From positions 79,093 through 143,092 of the forward strand of contig CACBKA010000002.1 of the NCBI GenBank assembly GCA_902539745.1: a stretch of DNA of 64,000 nt, written 5' to 3'. The position numbers and the translations under genes were made by a program. Every line of letters starts with the position of its first letter. Position 1 is the first letter of the stretch. The notes beneath the pieces are model-generated. The model was not told the origin of the DNA, made no database searches, and saw only the letters and a program-made list of their open reading frames with translations. Origin of the DNA: an uncultured Pelagibacteraceae bacterium (GTDB lineage Bacteria; Pseudomonadota; Alphaproteobacteria; Pelagibacterales; Pelagibacteraceae). Below, in pieces: positions 1 through 9,351 of this stretch.

Positions 1-777
1 ATTGGATTTGTTACACTATCAAAAGGAGTTGATCCTGATGATTTCATAAAAGAAAAAGGAAAAAAAGCCTTTGTAGAATTTTTAACAAATAAATTATCAA
101 TTGAGGAATTTATTTGGAAAAATTATTTAAATAATCTGGATAGATCTGATCCTTTTGCTTCGACTAAATTTGAAAAAAAATTTAGAAATCTTTGTGGGAC
201 CATTAAAGACAAAACTTTAAGAAAATATATTCTTGAAAATTATCTTGAAAAAATTAAAAATTTAACACCTTTACAAAAAGGCAAAGACAAAATAATTAAT
301 AATTACAGAATTTTAAGTGAGACAAAAAAAATTTCTGTTGCAAAAGATCATCTTTCTAAAGAAGAAATTAAAGAATATTCAATTTTGTACATAATGTTTA
401 ATTACCCAAACATTATTTCACCTAGAGCAGAGCTTTTTGATGATATTCAATTTTCGAGTAGTCAACTAAATAAGTTAAAGTCAGAACTTTTAGGGATTAT
501 ATCTAAAGATAAATTTGAAAAAAAAAATTTAGATGAATTAGCAAAAAGATATTTAAATTTGATAAACGACATTAACCAAAACTCTGTAATTAAAAATATT
601 TTTTTAAAAAAAGATGAAGAAAAACAAGTTGAGTTGTTAAATGAAATTCTTAAAGAACTTAATGATATTAAATTTTCTAAAAAAATCGAGAATCTAGAAA
701 ATAAACTCATAGAGAAATTTGATGAAAAATCATACTCTGACTTAATAAAGCTTAAAAGTAGGATAAATAAAGAGTAA
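1..777 (+). CDS. dnaG: DNA primase DnaG, C-terminal part (5' end outside window)
   Basis: The frame is open from base 1 and runs to the TAA at 775-777; the ORF track lists only the last 130 residues because it begins at an internal ATG. The first residues read LSKGVDPDDFIKEKG, which matches the end of the DnaG TOPRIM/catalytic core (family pattern LPDGxDPDDxI). The rest is a Lys/Asn-rich helical region corresponding to the DnaB-interacting C-terminal domain. DnaG makes RNA primers for replication. It lies 59 bases upstream of rpoD, the usual dnaG-rpoD order in proteobacteria. The N-terminal zinc-binding and most catalytic residues lie outside the window. Confidence 0.88.
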   Translation: MGFVTLSKGVDPDDFIKEKGKKAFVEFLTNKLSIEEFIWKNYLNNLDRSDPFASTKFEKKFRNLCGTIKDKTLRKYILENYLEKIKNLTPLQKGKDKIINNYRILSETKKISVAKDHLSKEEIKEYSILYIMFNYPNIISPRAELFDDIQFSSSQLNKLKSELLGIISKDKFEKKNLDELAKRYLNLINDINQNSVIKNIFLKKDEEKQVELLNEILKELNDIKFSKKIENLENKLIEKFDEKSYSDLIKLKSRINKE

Positions 778-836
778 ATTAAGTATAGATTTTTAATAAT
801 TTGTCTCTATATATACTTAATCGATAATCTGACTGT

Positions 837-2726
837 ATGAAAACCAAACTAATAACTAAGTCATTTGAACGTCTTTTAGACAAAGGTGTTCATAGAGGTT
901 TTATTACCTATGAAGAACTGGGAAAATCACTAGGTAAAAGAAATAGCTCACATGAAAATTTAGAAAAAGCTTTAATTATTCTTTTTGATAAAAAAGTTAC
1001 ATTAGTTTCAAAAAAGTCTGAATTTCAATCACTGAAGAAAAAAGAGGTAAACCAAGTTGACTCTGAAAAATCCTCAGAAAAAAGTGATGATCCTATTAGA
1101 ATGTACTTAAGAGAAATGGGTGGGGTCGAACTTCTATCCCGTGATGGAGAAATAGCAATAGCAAAAAGAATTGAGGCAGGAAAAAATGTTATGATCAATG
1201 CTCTTACCCAGAGTCCTTTGATCTCAAAAAAAATCTTTGAGTGGAAAGACCAGCTTGAAAAAAATGAACTTTTAGTTAGAGACATAATAGATATAGATTC
1301 TACCTATGAAGATTTTGAGAATGATAATTCAGAGGATGGTAATTTAAAGAAAGTCACAAAAGAAAAATTAAAAAATAACAATAATACAAAAGAAAAAAAA
1401 GATGAGTCAAAAGATAAAAATGATGAGAAAACAGAGGAATACGTTGATCAAAATGATGAATTTAACGTTTCTCTTGCAGCAATGGAGGAGGAGATAAAAC
1501 CTAAAGTAATATCTCTTATTCAAAACCTTTCAAAAAATTACGCTAAACTTAAAAAATATCAAATAGAAAAACTTAATTGTATTCTTAACTCCCAAGAGCT
1601 TTCAGTCTCTAAAAATAAAAATCTTAAGAAAATACAGGGGATCCTTGTTGAAGATTTTGAAAGCTTACAATTAAGCCCTTCTGTTGTTGAAGAATTAGTT
1701 CAGGCTCATTATAAAGAGAACAAAAAAATATTGTCATTAGAAGGCGTCTTACTCAGACTTGCAAATGAAAATAAAATTTCAAGAGAAGAATTTATTAAAT
1801 ATTATGTAGGAAATGAAATTAATTCAAAATTTGAAACATTTTTAAAAGAGAATAAAACATGGAAAAATTTTTTTAAAAAACATAAAAAAGAATTTCATGA
1901 AATAAGAGATAGACTTGTTGAATTTAGTAAAAAAATAGAACTGCCAGTTGGCGAATTTAAAACATTAGTAAAAAGAATACAAAAGGGAGAAAGAGAGTCT
2001 CGAATTGCAAAAAAGGAGATGGTTGAAGCAAATTTGAGGCTAGTAATTTCTATTGCAAAAAAATACACAAACCGTGGTCTTCAGTTCTTAGACCTTATTC
2101 AGGAGGGAAACATTGGATTAATGAAGGCAGTTGATAAGTTTGAATACAGACGTGGATACAAATTCTCTACCTATGCCACTTGGTGGATAAGACAAGCAAT
2201 TACTAGATCGATTGCAGATCAAGCAAGAACAATTAGGATTCCAGTTCACATGATTGAAACAATTAACAAGATTGTGAGAACACAAAGACAAATATTAAGT
2301 GAGTTCGGTAGAGAGGCGACACCAGAAGAACTTGCAAAAAAACTGGCGATGCCATTGGAAAAAGTGAGAAAAGTTTTAAAAATTTCTAAAGAACCTGTAT
2401 CTCTTGAAACACCAGTAGGTGACGAAGAAGATAGTAGCTTAGGAGATTTTATAGAGGATAAAAACGCTTTGCAACCTTTAGATACTGCTATCAGATCTAA
2501 TCTCAGTGAGTCCACAACAAAAATTTTAGCTTCCCTCACACCTAGAGAGGAGAGAGTTCTTAGAATGAGGTTTGGAATTGGAATGAACACCGACCATACT
2601 TTAGAGGAAGTTGGATTGCAGTTTAATGTTACAAGAGAAAGAATAAGACAAATAGAGGCAAAAGCTTTGAGAAAGCTTAAACATCCAAGTAGATCAAAAC
2701 AATTGAAAAGCTTTTTAGAGAAGTAG
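837..2726 (+). CDS. rpoD: RNA polymerase primary sigma factor RpoD (sigma-70)
   Basis: 629 residues, the usual size of a primary sigma factor. Region 1.2 starts near residue 83 ([21 protein letters not shown]). A Lys/Glu/Asp-rich non-conserved linker lies around residues 150-210. Region 2 contains the -10 recognition helix [24 protein letters not shown] near residue 445, and region 4.2 contains [22 protein letters not shown] near residue 597. It directs RNA polymerase to housekeeping promoters. The ATG at 837 gives the expected region 1.1 N-terminus; no clear Shine-Dalgarno is seen. Downstream of dnaG, as in many proteobacteria. Confidence 0.97.
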   Translation: MKTKLITKSFERLLDKGVHRGFITYEELGKSLGKRNSSHENLEKALIILFDKKVTLVSKKSEFQSLKKKEVNQVDSEKSSEKSDDPIRMYLREMGGVELLSRDGEIAIAKRIEAGKNVMINALTQSPLISKKIFEWKDQLEKNELLVRDIIDIDSTYEDFENDNSEDGNLKKVTKEKLKNNNNTKEKKDESKDKNDEKTEEYVDQNDEFNVSLAAMEEEIKPKVISLIQNLSKNYAKLKKYQIEKLNCILNSQELSVSKNKNLKKIQGILVEDFESLQLSPSVVEELVQAHYKENKKILSLEGVLLRLANENKISREEFIKYYVGNEINSKFETFLKENKTWKNFFKKHKKEFHEIRDRLVEFSKKIELPVGEFKTLVKRIQKGERESRIAKKEMVEANLRLVISIAKKYTNRGLQFLDLIQEGNIGLMKAVDKFEYRRGYKFSTYATWWIRQAITRSIADQARTIRIPVHMIETINKIVRTQRQILSEFGREATPEELAKKLAMPLEKVRKVLKISKEPVSLETPVGDEEDSSLGDFIEDKNALQPLDTAIRSNLSESTTKILASLTPREERVLRMRFGIGMNTDHTLEEVGLQFNVTRERIRQIEAKALRKLKHPSRSKQLKSFLEK

Positions 2727-2743
2727 GTCTCTAAAATTAAATC

Positions 2744-4333
2744 ATGATTAAAGCCTTGTTAACAAAGTATAAAACATCATTATATTTTTTTTTTTTAATT
2801 TTAATTTCTTTTTCGATAAATCAATATTATGCATTTATAGGTGTATTACCTATAGATACCTTTTCAACCTTTAATTCTGGTTACGACCTTTTGAATGGTT
2901 CAATCCCATTTAAAGATTATTGGATAATTAAGGGCCCTATTCTAGATATAGTTCAAGCAATTTTTTTTAAATTCTTCGGTGTTTCTTGGTTCAGTTATGC
3001 TGCTCACTCTTCAACATTTAATTCAATATTTGCTTTAGGAACATTTTTTACATTAAGAAAATTCAAATTAGACTTAAAATACGCATTTATTTATTCAGCT
3101 TTGGCATCTGTTTTAATGTATCCAACTTACGGAACACCTTTTACTGATCACCATGTATCAATTTTTTCAATGTTATCTATATATTCTTTATGTTTAGCAA
3201 TTAAAACAAAAAAAAATATTTATTGGTTTTTAATTCCTATTCTTTTATTTATTGGTTTTTTCTCTAAACAAACCCCAATAGGATATTTTGGGATATTAAT
3301 TGGGGCAATATCGATTATTTATTTTATATTAAATTTTAATATAAAAAATTTGATTTATGTTGCGATTGGATCTGTATTAATAATTTCAGTTTTTTTTATA
3401 CTAATTTTTTCTTATCAAATATCTATTGAGGATATACTTATACAACACTTTCTATTTCCAATATCTTTAGGTGAGACACGTTTAGAATGGTTATTACCTT
3501 TTGAATTCCAAAGGTTTGTTTTTCGACATAAACTTATTTATATTGCACTATCAATTCCTATATTTTTATTTTTTAAAAATATAATCAAAAATTTTAAAAC
3601 AATATTCAGTCATGATAATTTAATCTTTGTATTACTTATTGGGACATTATTAATTTTTGTAAGCCACCAACTGATGACAATAAATGGAATGTTTATCTTC
3701 TTTTTAATACCTGTATTTTGTGGATTTTCACATATATATTCAAATTCTTTTAAAAATAAAAAAAAATTTATAAATTTTTTTTTAGTTTTAAGTTTGGTTT
3801 CTACAATTTATTACAATCAAAAATATATAAGCAAAAGAGATACTTTAATTTTGAGAGATGCTGACTTAAATAAGTCAGTTGATGCTTCAGTTTTAAGTAA
3901 TAAACTTAAAAATTTAAGATGGTTAACTCATCACTACCCTGAAAACCCCAACCAAGAAATTAAAAACTTAAAAGAAAGTATAGATATTATTAAAAATGAT
4001 AGTCGTAAGAAAATGATAGTAACAGATTATCAGTTTATTTCAGTTGAATTATCAATTAACGATAATTCAGCTGCAAGAGTGTGGTGGAGACATCATATTT
4101 ACCCTGATGTAAATGAAAAATACTTTCAATATTGGAAAAGATTTCTCATAAAAAAAATTATTCGCGAAAATATAGAAATAATTTATACTATTCATCCACT
4201 TGAAGGTGAAAAAGATATTTTCGAAGGTTTAATAAGCACAGATTGTTATTTAAAAAAAAACCTGAATGAAATTTTAGTTTTGCAAACACTTAAAAAATGT
4301 AAAGATTTTGAATTATTTGTGAATTTAAAATAA
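2744..4333 (+). CDS. multi-pass membrane protein, GT-C (PMT/ArnT-like) glycosyltransferase candidate
   Basis: 529 residues with about ten hydrophobic segments in the first 370 residues and a soluble C-terminal part. After the first membrane helix the first loop carries GSIPFKDYWIIKGPILD, which resembles the G-x-PYxDFWxxKxPxL loop of family 39 GT-C enzymes that use polyprenyl-phosphate sugars. By family analogy it would transfer a sugar on the periplasmic side of the inner membrane. It starts 17 bases after rpoD and is followed closely by a methyltransferase and a GT2 enzyme, suggesting a short glycan operon. The substrate cannot be told. An O-antigen-ligase-type or other polytopic enzyme is the alternative. 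Confidence 0.6.
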   Translation: MIKALLTKYKTSLYFFFLILISFSINQYYAFIGVLPIDTFSTFNSGYDLLNGSIPFKDYWIIKGPILDIVQAIFFKFFGVSWFSYAAHSSTFNSIFALGTFFTLRKFKLDLKYAFIYSALASVLMYPTYGTPFTDHHVSIFSMLSIYSLCLAIKTKKNIYWFLIPILLFIGFFSKQTPIGYFGILIGAISIIYFILNFNIKNLIYVAIGSVLIISVFFILIFSYQISIEDILIQHFLFPISLGETRLEWLLPFEFQRFVFRHKLIYIALSIPIFLFFKNIIKNFKTIFSHDNLIFVLLIGTLLIFVSHQLMTINGMFIFFLIPVFCGFSHIYSNSFKNKKKFINFFLVLSLVSTIYYNQKYISKRDTLILRDADLNKSVDASVLSNKLKNLRWLTHHYPENPNQEIKNLKESIDIIKNDSRKKMIVTDYQFISVELSINDNSAARVWWRHHIYPDVNEKYFQYWKRFLIKKIIRENIEIIYTIHPLEGEKDIFEGLISTDCYLKKNLNEILVLQTLKKCKDFELFVNLK

Positions 4334-4342
4334 TTATATAAA

Positions 4343-5152
4343 ATGTTTAAAATTAAAAAAAGAGTAGAATTTAGTCCTGAAGAGAATAAAATGAGAAGTG
4401 CATCTGATACACTTAATGCCTCACAAGTTTTTAATTCAAGAAAATCAAGTAATTTAAAGTTTCTATTAAAAAAAAGATTCGATTGGATGAATGAATTCAT
4501 TAACAAAAGTGATGTCGGAATTGAAGTTGGCTCAGGAGCTGGATTTGCGAAGTATTTTATCAAAAATAGAAATCTTAAATTAACAGATTTAAGCAATGAC
4601 TCTCATCTAGATTTTAAAAATATTGATGCTCAAAATACTAATTTTAAAGATTCCAGTTTTGATTACGTTATTGCTTCCAATATGTTGCATCACGTGCCTT
4701 TTCCAATGAAATTTTTCAGAGAGATGAACAGAATTTTAAAAAAAGACGGAAAATTAATTATTTTTGAACCCTACAGCTCAGTACTTTTACAATTAGTGAC
4801 TTTAGTAATGAAACATGAAGGATTTGATTTTACAGTCAATGTTTGGGATGAAAAAAACCCAAAAAGTGATGAGAAAGATGTATGGGCGGGCAATATAGCT
4901 GTGCCAAATTTAATTTTTGATGATAAAGAAAAGTTTGAAGAAAAAATGGGAAACTATTTCAATATTAAATACGAGAAATTAACAGAATGTTTTATTTTTT
5001 TAAATTCAGGAGGCGTTACCTCAAAAACATTTTGTATTCCTATGAATAATTTTTTTATGAATATTTTAAATCTTATTGACTCAATTTTGGTAAAAATTTT
5101 TCCAAGCTTTTTTTGTCTTGGAAGAAGATTGGTTTTAATTAAAAAAAATTAA
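4343..5152 (+). CDS. class I SAM-dependent methyltransferase
   Basis: 269 residues. Motif I is GIEVGSGAGFAKYF near residue 55-68; an acidic residue pair follows in LTDLSND; the motif DYVIASNMLHHVPFPMKFFREMNRILKKDGKLIIFEP is the typical Methyltransf_11 motif IV-VI pattern (small-molecule or lipid/sugar methyltransferases). It lies between two predicted glycosyltransferases, 9 bases after one and 4 before the other, so methylation of a sugar or lipid intermediate is likely, but this is inference. The methyl acceptor is unknown. Confidence 0.75.
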   Translation: MFKIKKRVEFSPEENKMRSASDTLNASQVFNSRKSSNLKFLLKKRFDWMNEFINKSDVGIEVGSGAGFAKYFIKNRNLKLTDLSNDSHLDFKNIDAQNTNFKDSSFDYVIASNMLHHVPFPMKFFREMNRILKKDGKLIIFEPYSSVLLQLVTLVMKHEGFDFTVNVWDEKNPKSDEKDVWAGNIAVPNLIFDDKEKFEEKMGNYFNIKYEKLTECFIFLNSGGVTSKTFCIPMNNFFMNILNLIDSILVKIFPSFFCLGRRLVLIKKN

Positions 5153-5156
5153 AATT

Positions 5157-6032
5157 ATGAAAAATTTTACTATAGCAATCCCAGTTTTTAATGACTGGGA
5201 TAATTTGAATAGACTTCTTAAAAAGATAAATTTAATAGCTAAAAAAAATAGTTTTGAATTTAATATTCTAATTATAAATGATTTTTCAACAATTAAGCAA
5301 AAAATTAATTTTAAAAAAAATATTTATATAAAAAAATTAGATGTCCTCAATTTAGATAAAAATTTGGGAAGTCAAAGAGCGATAGCAGTAGCATTGAATT
5401 ACTTATTAAAACAAAAAAAAAAAATTAAAAACGATATAGTTATCATGGATGCTGACGGCCAGGATGATCCTAATGTTATTAAAAATTTAATTTACACTTT
5501 TAAAAAAAATCATCCAGATATTGTGGTTGTTGAGAGAACCAACAGAAACGAGCAATTTTGGTTTAAATTTCTTTATTCGTTTCACAAAATAATTTTGTTC
5601 ATATTCACCGGCAACTATATTAAGTTCGGTAATTTCAGTCTAATTAGCTCTAGAAAAATAAAAAATATAATAAATAGCAGTGATCTGTGGGCTGCATACC
5701 CGGCTGCTATAGTAAATAATTTAAACAATATTAAAAAAATTCAAAGTGAAAGAAAAAAGAGATATTCAGGAAATTCAAAGGTGAACTTAAATAAACTTTT
5801 TAATCATTCAAGCAGAGTATTTTCTGTTTTTAAAAATAAAATTGTGGTTACTTCAATTGTTTATTGTTATGTATTATATTTCATTTTAGGGTACGATAAT
5901 TTAATTTTTTATTTTTTTACTATCTCGATAATTATTGCTAATCTTTATAATTTTTATATAGATTTTACGAATAAGAAAGACTTTAAAAATAATAACAAGC
6001 TGTTAAAAGCTAAATTAAGAAAGATTTTTTAA
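5157..6032 (+). CDS. family 2 glycosyltransferase with C-terminal membrane segments
   Basis: 291 residues. The N-terminus IAIPVFNDWDNLNRLL is the GT2 nucleotide-binding start, NLGSQRAIAVAL matches the DPM1/GtrB-like NxGxxxA motif, and MDADGQDDP contains the DxD-like metal/nucleotide site (residues about 98-106). Two hydrophobic helices near residues 228-266 suggest membrane attachment, as in polyprenyl-phosphate sugar synthases. Such an enzyme would supply the lipid-linked sugar used by the GT-C-like protein two genes upstream; this partnership is inferred from adjacency. Very AT-rich. The block ends 48 bases before a tRNA gene. Confidence 0.75.
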   Translation: MKNFTIAIPVFNDWDNLNRLLKKINLIAKKNSFEFNILIINDFSTIKQKINFKKNIYIKKLDVLNLDKNLGSQRAIAVALNYLLKQKKKIKNDIVIMDADGQDDPNVIKNLIYTFKKNHPDIVVVERTNRNEQFWFKFLYSFHKIILFIFTGNYIKFGNFSLISSRKIKNIINSSDLWAAYPAAIVNNLNNIKKIQSERKKRYSGNSKVNLNKLFNHSSRVFSVFKNKIVVTSIVYCYVLYFILGYDNLIFYFFTISIIIANLYNFYIDFTNKKDFKNNNKLLKAKLRKIF

Positions 6033-6080
6033 CCAACAATCTTGCTTGAGCTCAAAAAGTGTTATAAACATTTAATTCAA

Positions 6081-6157
6081 GGGCCTGTAGCTCAGCTGGT
6101 TAGAGCAGTACACTCATAATGTATTGGTCCCAGGTTCGAATCCTGGCGGGCCCACCA
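6081..6157 (+). tRNA. tRNA with CAU anticodon (elongator Met most likely)
   Basis: The sequence folds as a 77-base cloverleaf: acceptor GGGCCTG pairs with CGGGCCC, D arm GCTCAGCTGGTTAGAGC, anticodon stem GTACA/TGTAT with loop CTCATAA (anticodon CAT), T arm CCAGG-TTCGAAT-CCTGG, discriminator A and encoded CCA. A tRNA-Ile2 (modified CAT) is the alternative; initiator tRNA is unlikely because the first acceptor pair is a matched G-C. Confidence 0.95.
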
Positions 6158-6209
6158 ATTATTTAGAAATTCTCTTACTTAACTTTAGAGATTTGAAGAA
6201 TAGAATATT

Positions 6210-6812
6210 TTATTTTTTTGTAAATTCCTCTAATTTAGAGAAAAGAGCATTAATATCGTTATTATTTGAATTTAATATGGATGCGAACTCCTCTTTTTGT
6301 GTTCTAGCTAGGCTTAGTCCCTCAATAATTAAATCTCTTATTAAAGGTTTTTCTGGATTTTTTGTATAAACTCTCCAGTCGATTTTTACCTCAGGTTTTT
6401 TATCGGTTTTAACCAACATACTTTTAACAATTGTGTACTTTTCATTAATTTTCTCAGCAGACAAAACAGTAATTTTTGGATCAGAATAATCAGTAAGTCT
6501 TGAAGTAAAACTTTTTAAAAAGTAACTCTCAAATACTTTATTATATTTATCAATTTGATCCTCTGTGATTTCTTTCCTTTTCTTTCCTAAAGTGTAATAG
6601 CCTATTCCTTTTACATCTACGGTTTTAAGAGCTATAACGGAGAGTTTTTCAGCTTTAATTTCCTTACTGTCTTGACTATTTAATATTAATTTAGCTTCAT
6701 CTATGATTTCTGAAATAAACTTCTCTGGATCTGAACTATATCCAAAAGCTTTAATATTTTGGCAAAAACTTATTATTAAAATTAAGAGAAAAGATGCAAA
6801 GATTCTTTTCAT
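6210..6812 (-). CDS. mlaC: phospholipid-binding periplasmic protein MlaC (Ttg2D family)
   Basis: 200 residues with a signal peptide (KRIFASFLLILIISFCQNIKAFG). The body shows the MlaC/Ttg2 pattern: FISEIIDEAKLIL, then LGKKRKEIT, FESYFLKSFTSRLTDY, VKIDWRVYTKNPEKPLIRDLIIEGLSLARTQKEEFASIL. MlaC shuttles phospholipids across the periplasm between the outer-membrane MlaA and the inner-membrane MlaFED complex. It follows mlaA by 10 bases on the same strand and is probably co-transcribed. The mlaD, mlaE and mlaF genes are not in the window. Confidence 0.88.
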   Translation of the reverse strand: MKRIFASFLLILIISFCQNIKAFGYSSDPEKFISEIIDEAKLILNSQDSKEIKAEKLSVIALKTVDVKGIGYYTLGKKRKEITEDQIDKYNKVFESYFLKSFTSRLTDYSDPKITVLSAEKINEKYTIVKSMLVKTDKKPEVKIDWRVYTKNPEKPLIRDLIIEGLSLARTQKEEFASILNSNNNDINALFSKLEEFTKK

Positions 6813-6822
6813 AAACTAAACT

Positions 6823-7608
6823 TTATTGATTATCAATTTCTTCCCAATCACTATCATCTTGCTCCTTATCGGCGATTGGTGCATTTGATATTTTTTGAGC
6901 TCTATTTTGAAGATATAGACTTTTTACAGAAGCATAAAAATCTATCGAATTGTTTTGTAAGCTTTCAATAGATTCAATATTTTTTGATCTAAAATCCACT
7001 GCATCTGTACCTTTGTAATAAAAATAGTTATGTTCCTGGAGATTATCATTTCCAACAACCATATCTGTTTCAGTATTGTGAGTTACTTGATAAACAGGAT
7101 CAAGGAAAACATTACCGATCATTCCAACCGCATCACGCGCTGTGGTTGGACCTAATATCGGAAGAACAAAATAACATCCTGTGTCTGCTCCCCATACACC
7201 TAATGTTTGTCCGAAATCTTCTCTACTTTTCTTTTCAAAACCCATTTTAGTTGCTGGATCAAAAATTCCTAAAATTCCAACTGTTGTGTTAACGGCAAAT
7301 CTTCCGGCAGTATTTGTTGCACCCTTAAAGTCTCCTTGTAATATGTTATTTGATAAAGTTAGTAATGATCTTAGGTTTCCAACAAAGTTACTTGAACCCT
7401 TTCTTATTGGAACTGGTAAAGCTCTATAGCCTTTGGCGACTGGTTTAAAAATAACATTATCAAGAGCCATATTGAATTTCAATGTGCCCCTGCTTAATTT
7501 TTCAAAACACTCATTTGCCGTATATTTTTCTTCCGCAAAAGAGTTAAACGTGCAAGACAGCAAAAATGCTAATGAAATGACAATTGTTTTTAAAGGTTTT
7601 AGACGCAT
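6823..7608 (-). CDS. mlaA: outer-membrane lipid-asymmetry protein MlaA (VacJ)
   Basis: 261 residues. An N-terminal signal with possible lipobox LLSC (MRLKPLKTIVISLAFLLSC) is followed by the conserved MlaA core: FNMALDNVIFKPVAKGYRALPVPIR, then FAVNTTVGILGIFDPA, REDFGQTLGVWGADTGCYFVLPILGPTTARDAVG. MlaA extracts mis-localised phospholipids from the outer leaflet of the outer membrane. Upstream of mlaC in one operon. The start overlaps the extended reading frame of the divergent amidase, but no true overlap remains if the amidase starts at 7632. Confidence 0.92.
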   Translation of the reverse strand: MRLKPLKTIVISLAFLLSCTFNSFAEEKYTANECFEKLSRGTLKFNMALDNVIFKPVAKGYRALPVPIRKGSSNFVGNLRSLLTLSNNILQGDFKGATNTAGRFAVNTTVGILGIFDPATKMGFEKKSREDFGQTLGVWGADTGCYFVLPILGPTTARDAVGMIGNVFLDPVYQVTHNTETDMVVGNDNLQEHNYFYYKGTDAVDFRSKNIESIESLQNNSIDFYASVKSLYLQNRAQKISNAPIADKEQDDSDWEEIDNQ

Positions 7609-7631
7609 TTTTTATGATATATATGTTTTTG

Positions 7632-8336
7632 ATGGAAATTACCAAATTTTATTCACCAAATTTTGATAAAAAAAAAAGGCTTAACAAAAATATTACAGCA
7701 ATAATCATACATTATACTGGAATGCAATCTGAACGAGAATCAATAAAAAGACTTACTTCTATGAAATCAAAAGTGAGCTGTCATTATTTAATAAATAGAT
7801 CGGGTAAAATTTTTAAAATGGTTAAAGAGGAAAATATTGCCTGGCATGCAGGCAAATCGATGTGGGGAAAATACAAAAATTTAAATGAAAATTCTATAGG
7901 CATTGAGCTTGTAAATAAAGGCCATCAATTTGGATATCAAAATTATACAAAAAAACAGATAAATAAATTAGTTTTGTTATGCAAACACTTAATAAAAAAA
8001 TACAAAATTAAAAGAAGGCTAATTTTGGGTCATTCTGACGTTGCCCCATTAAGAAAAATTGATCCAGGTGAGAAATTTCCATGGAAGTATTTGTCATCGA
8101 AAGGAATTGGAATTTATCCAAAAAAAATATTAAATAAACAAATTAATTATCCTAATCTTCAAATTAACAGATTTTTAAAAAATCTTCATAAAATTGGATA
8201 CAGATATTTAAATTCGAATTTAAAGAAAAAAATAATCAAAAATTTTCAACGAAGGTATAGGCCAAGAAAAGCAGACGGAATTTTGGACCTAGAAACTATG
8301 AAAATAAGCCAATTTTTATCTAAAAATCAAAAATAG
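7632..8336 (+). CDS. N-acetylmuramoyl-L-alanine amidase, AmpD/AmiD type
   Basis: Amidase_2 fold: ITAIIIHYTGM carries the first zinc His, ENIAWHAGKSMW follows, and GHSDVAPLRKIDPGEKFPW carries the other zinc ligands and the conserved DPGxxFPW. The C-terminal part (INRFLKNLHKIGY ... RRYRPRKADGILDLETM) resembles a PG_binding_1 helical domain. It cleaves the lactyl-L-alanine bond in peptidoglycan or recycled anhydro-muropeptides; no signal peptide is obvious, which favours cytoplasmic recycling. The track begins at a TTG (7584) inside mlaA on the other strand; I prefer the ATG at 7632 (MEITKFYSPNFDKKKR), with ATGs at 7614 and 7623 as alternatives. Confidence 0.85.
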   Translation: MEITKFYSPNFDKKKRLNKNITAIIIHYTGMQSERESIKRLTSMKSKVSCHYLINRSGKIFKMVKEENIAWHAGKSMWGKYKNLNENSIGIELVNKGHQFGYQNYTKKQINKLVLLCKHLIKKYKIKRRLILGHSDVAPLRKIDPGEKFPWKYLSSKGIGIYPKKILNKQINYPNLQINRFLKNLHKIGYRYLNSNLKKKIIKNFQRRYRPRKADGILDLETMKISQFLSKNQK

Positions 8337-8369
8337 CTTGATTTTTACATTATTAGCTCTATAGCGGTA

Positions 8370-8735
8370 AGTGCTAGGCAATTGGATTGTCGTTACTTTT
8401 AACTATGTTAATTGTAGAGGAAAGTCCGGGCTCCATAAAGACACAGTGCCAGTTAACGGCTGGCGAGGGTGACCTTAGGGATAGTGCCACAGAGAACAGA
8501 CCGCCTAATCAAGGTAAGGGTGAAACGGTGTGGTAAGAGCGCACCGGTTTTTTGGCAACAAAAAACGCACGGCAAACCCCACTGGGAGCAAGACTAAAAA
8601 GAGATGACACTGCGTAAGCAAAAAACAGTCTTTAGTTGGTCATCAGGGTTAGTCGCTTGAATTTAAGTGTGAACTTAAATCTAGATAAATGACATCTTAA
8701 ATGACAGAACCCGGCTTAAAGATTGCCTAGCAAAC
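8370..8735 (+). ncRNA. rnpB: RNase P RNA (M1 RNA, bacterial type A)
   Basis: The 5' GCTAGGCAAT (8373-8382) pairs with the 3' ATTGCCTAGC (8722-8731) as P1. Inside are the universal bacterial blocks GAGGAAAGTCCGGGCTCC, the GGTAAGGGTGAAACGGTGTGGTAAGAGCGCACCG stretch, and ACAGAACCCGGCTTA before the closing strand. This is the catalytic RNA of RNase P, which matures tRNA 5' ends (and pre-tmRNA). Exact ends are uncertain by a few bases. It accounts for most of the 550-base non-coding gap between the amidase and mraZ. Confidence 0.95.
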
Positions 8736-8805
8736 TCACCTTAAATGTTCATGTTTTGTATCCACAAATCTCCTAAAGGTAAATAAACTTATAAACAAAT
8801 AAGTA

Positions 8806-8834
8806 TTGACTACAATTTAATATACCCATAGTAT
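8806..8834 (+). promoter_or_regulatory. candidate mraZ/dcw promoter
   Basis: TTGACT (8806-8811), a 17-base spacer and TAGTAT (8829-8834) form a sigma-70-like promoter 52 bases upstream of the mraZ ATG. The -10 lies inside the three CCCA repeats that I interpret as the MraZ operator. Inference from sequence only. Confidence 0.5.
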
Positions 8835-8848
8835 CCCATGAATTCCCA
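8824..8848 (-). promoter_or_regulatory. MraZ operator: three TGGG boxes at 10-bp spacing
   Basis: The plus strand reads ACCCA-N5-TCCCA-N5-TCCCA with starts at 8824, 8834 and 8844. On the minus strand this is TGGGA-N5-TGGGA-N5-TGGGT, the known MraZ-box format (TGGGN direct repeats separated by 5 bases). The boxes overlap the candidate -10 element, which suggests autorepression of the dcw operon. A further TGGGA lies at 8861-8865 in the opposite orientation. Confidence 0.7.
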
Positions 8849-8886
8849 TATAAAGGGAATTGGGAGATTTTAAAGAAAGATGAAAT

Positions 8887-9351
8887 ATGTTTCTGTCAAG
8901 TTACGAAAACAAATTAGACAAAAAGGGAAGGGTGTCCGTGCCATCTAGTTTCAGAGCTTATTTAAATTCTATGGGTTATAACGGATTTATTACATATCCC
9001 TCTTTTAATCATGCAGCATTAGACGGATGCGCACAAGACAGAATTGAAAAATTGTCTGAAAGTATAGACTCCCTAGGACCTTTTGAGGATAAAAGAGATT
9101 ACTTTGCAACATCAGTTTTATCAGAGAGTATAAACTTAAATTTTGATAGTGAAGGAAGGGTATCGATTCCAGATAAACTTCTAAACCACGCTAAAATTAG
9201 ATCTTCCATAATATTTGTTGGATTAGGAAAAGTTTTTCAAATGTGGGATCCTAAATTATTTTTAAATTTTCAATCAAAAGCTAGAAAAAAATCTTACTTA
9301 AATAGATCTGCTTTAAAATGGGATAATAAATTTAAAAAGGAGGGTGTATGA
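8887..9351 (+). CDS. mraZ: transcriptional regulator MraZ
   Basis: 154 residues, usual MraZ length. Two SpoVT-AbrB-like repeats are visible: SSYENKLDKKGRVSVPSSFRAYL at residues 4-26 and SINLNFDSEGRVSIPDKLLNHAKI near residues 80-105, each with the D-x-K/E-GR-x-x-x-P signature. MraZ is a ring-forming DNA-binding protein that controls the dcw cluster. It is the first gene of the cluster, preceded by the matching TGGG boxes. Its stop overlaps the ftsZ start (ATGA). Confidence 0.95.
   Translation: MFLSSYENKLDKKGRVSVPSSFRAYLNSMGYNGFITYPSFNHAALDGCAQDRIEKLSESIDSLGPFEDKRDYFATSVLSESINLNFDSEGRVSIPDKLLNHAKIRSSIIFVGLGKVFQMWDPKLFLNFQSKARKKSYLNRSALKWDNKFKKEGV

Noticed and set aside
5400-5440. Long A/T homopolymers in the glycan block as frameshift sites
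   Set aside because: The reading frames run through them intact and keep their motifs, so no frameshift is indicated there.
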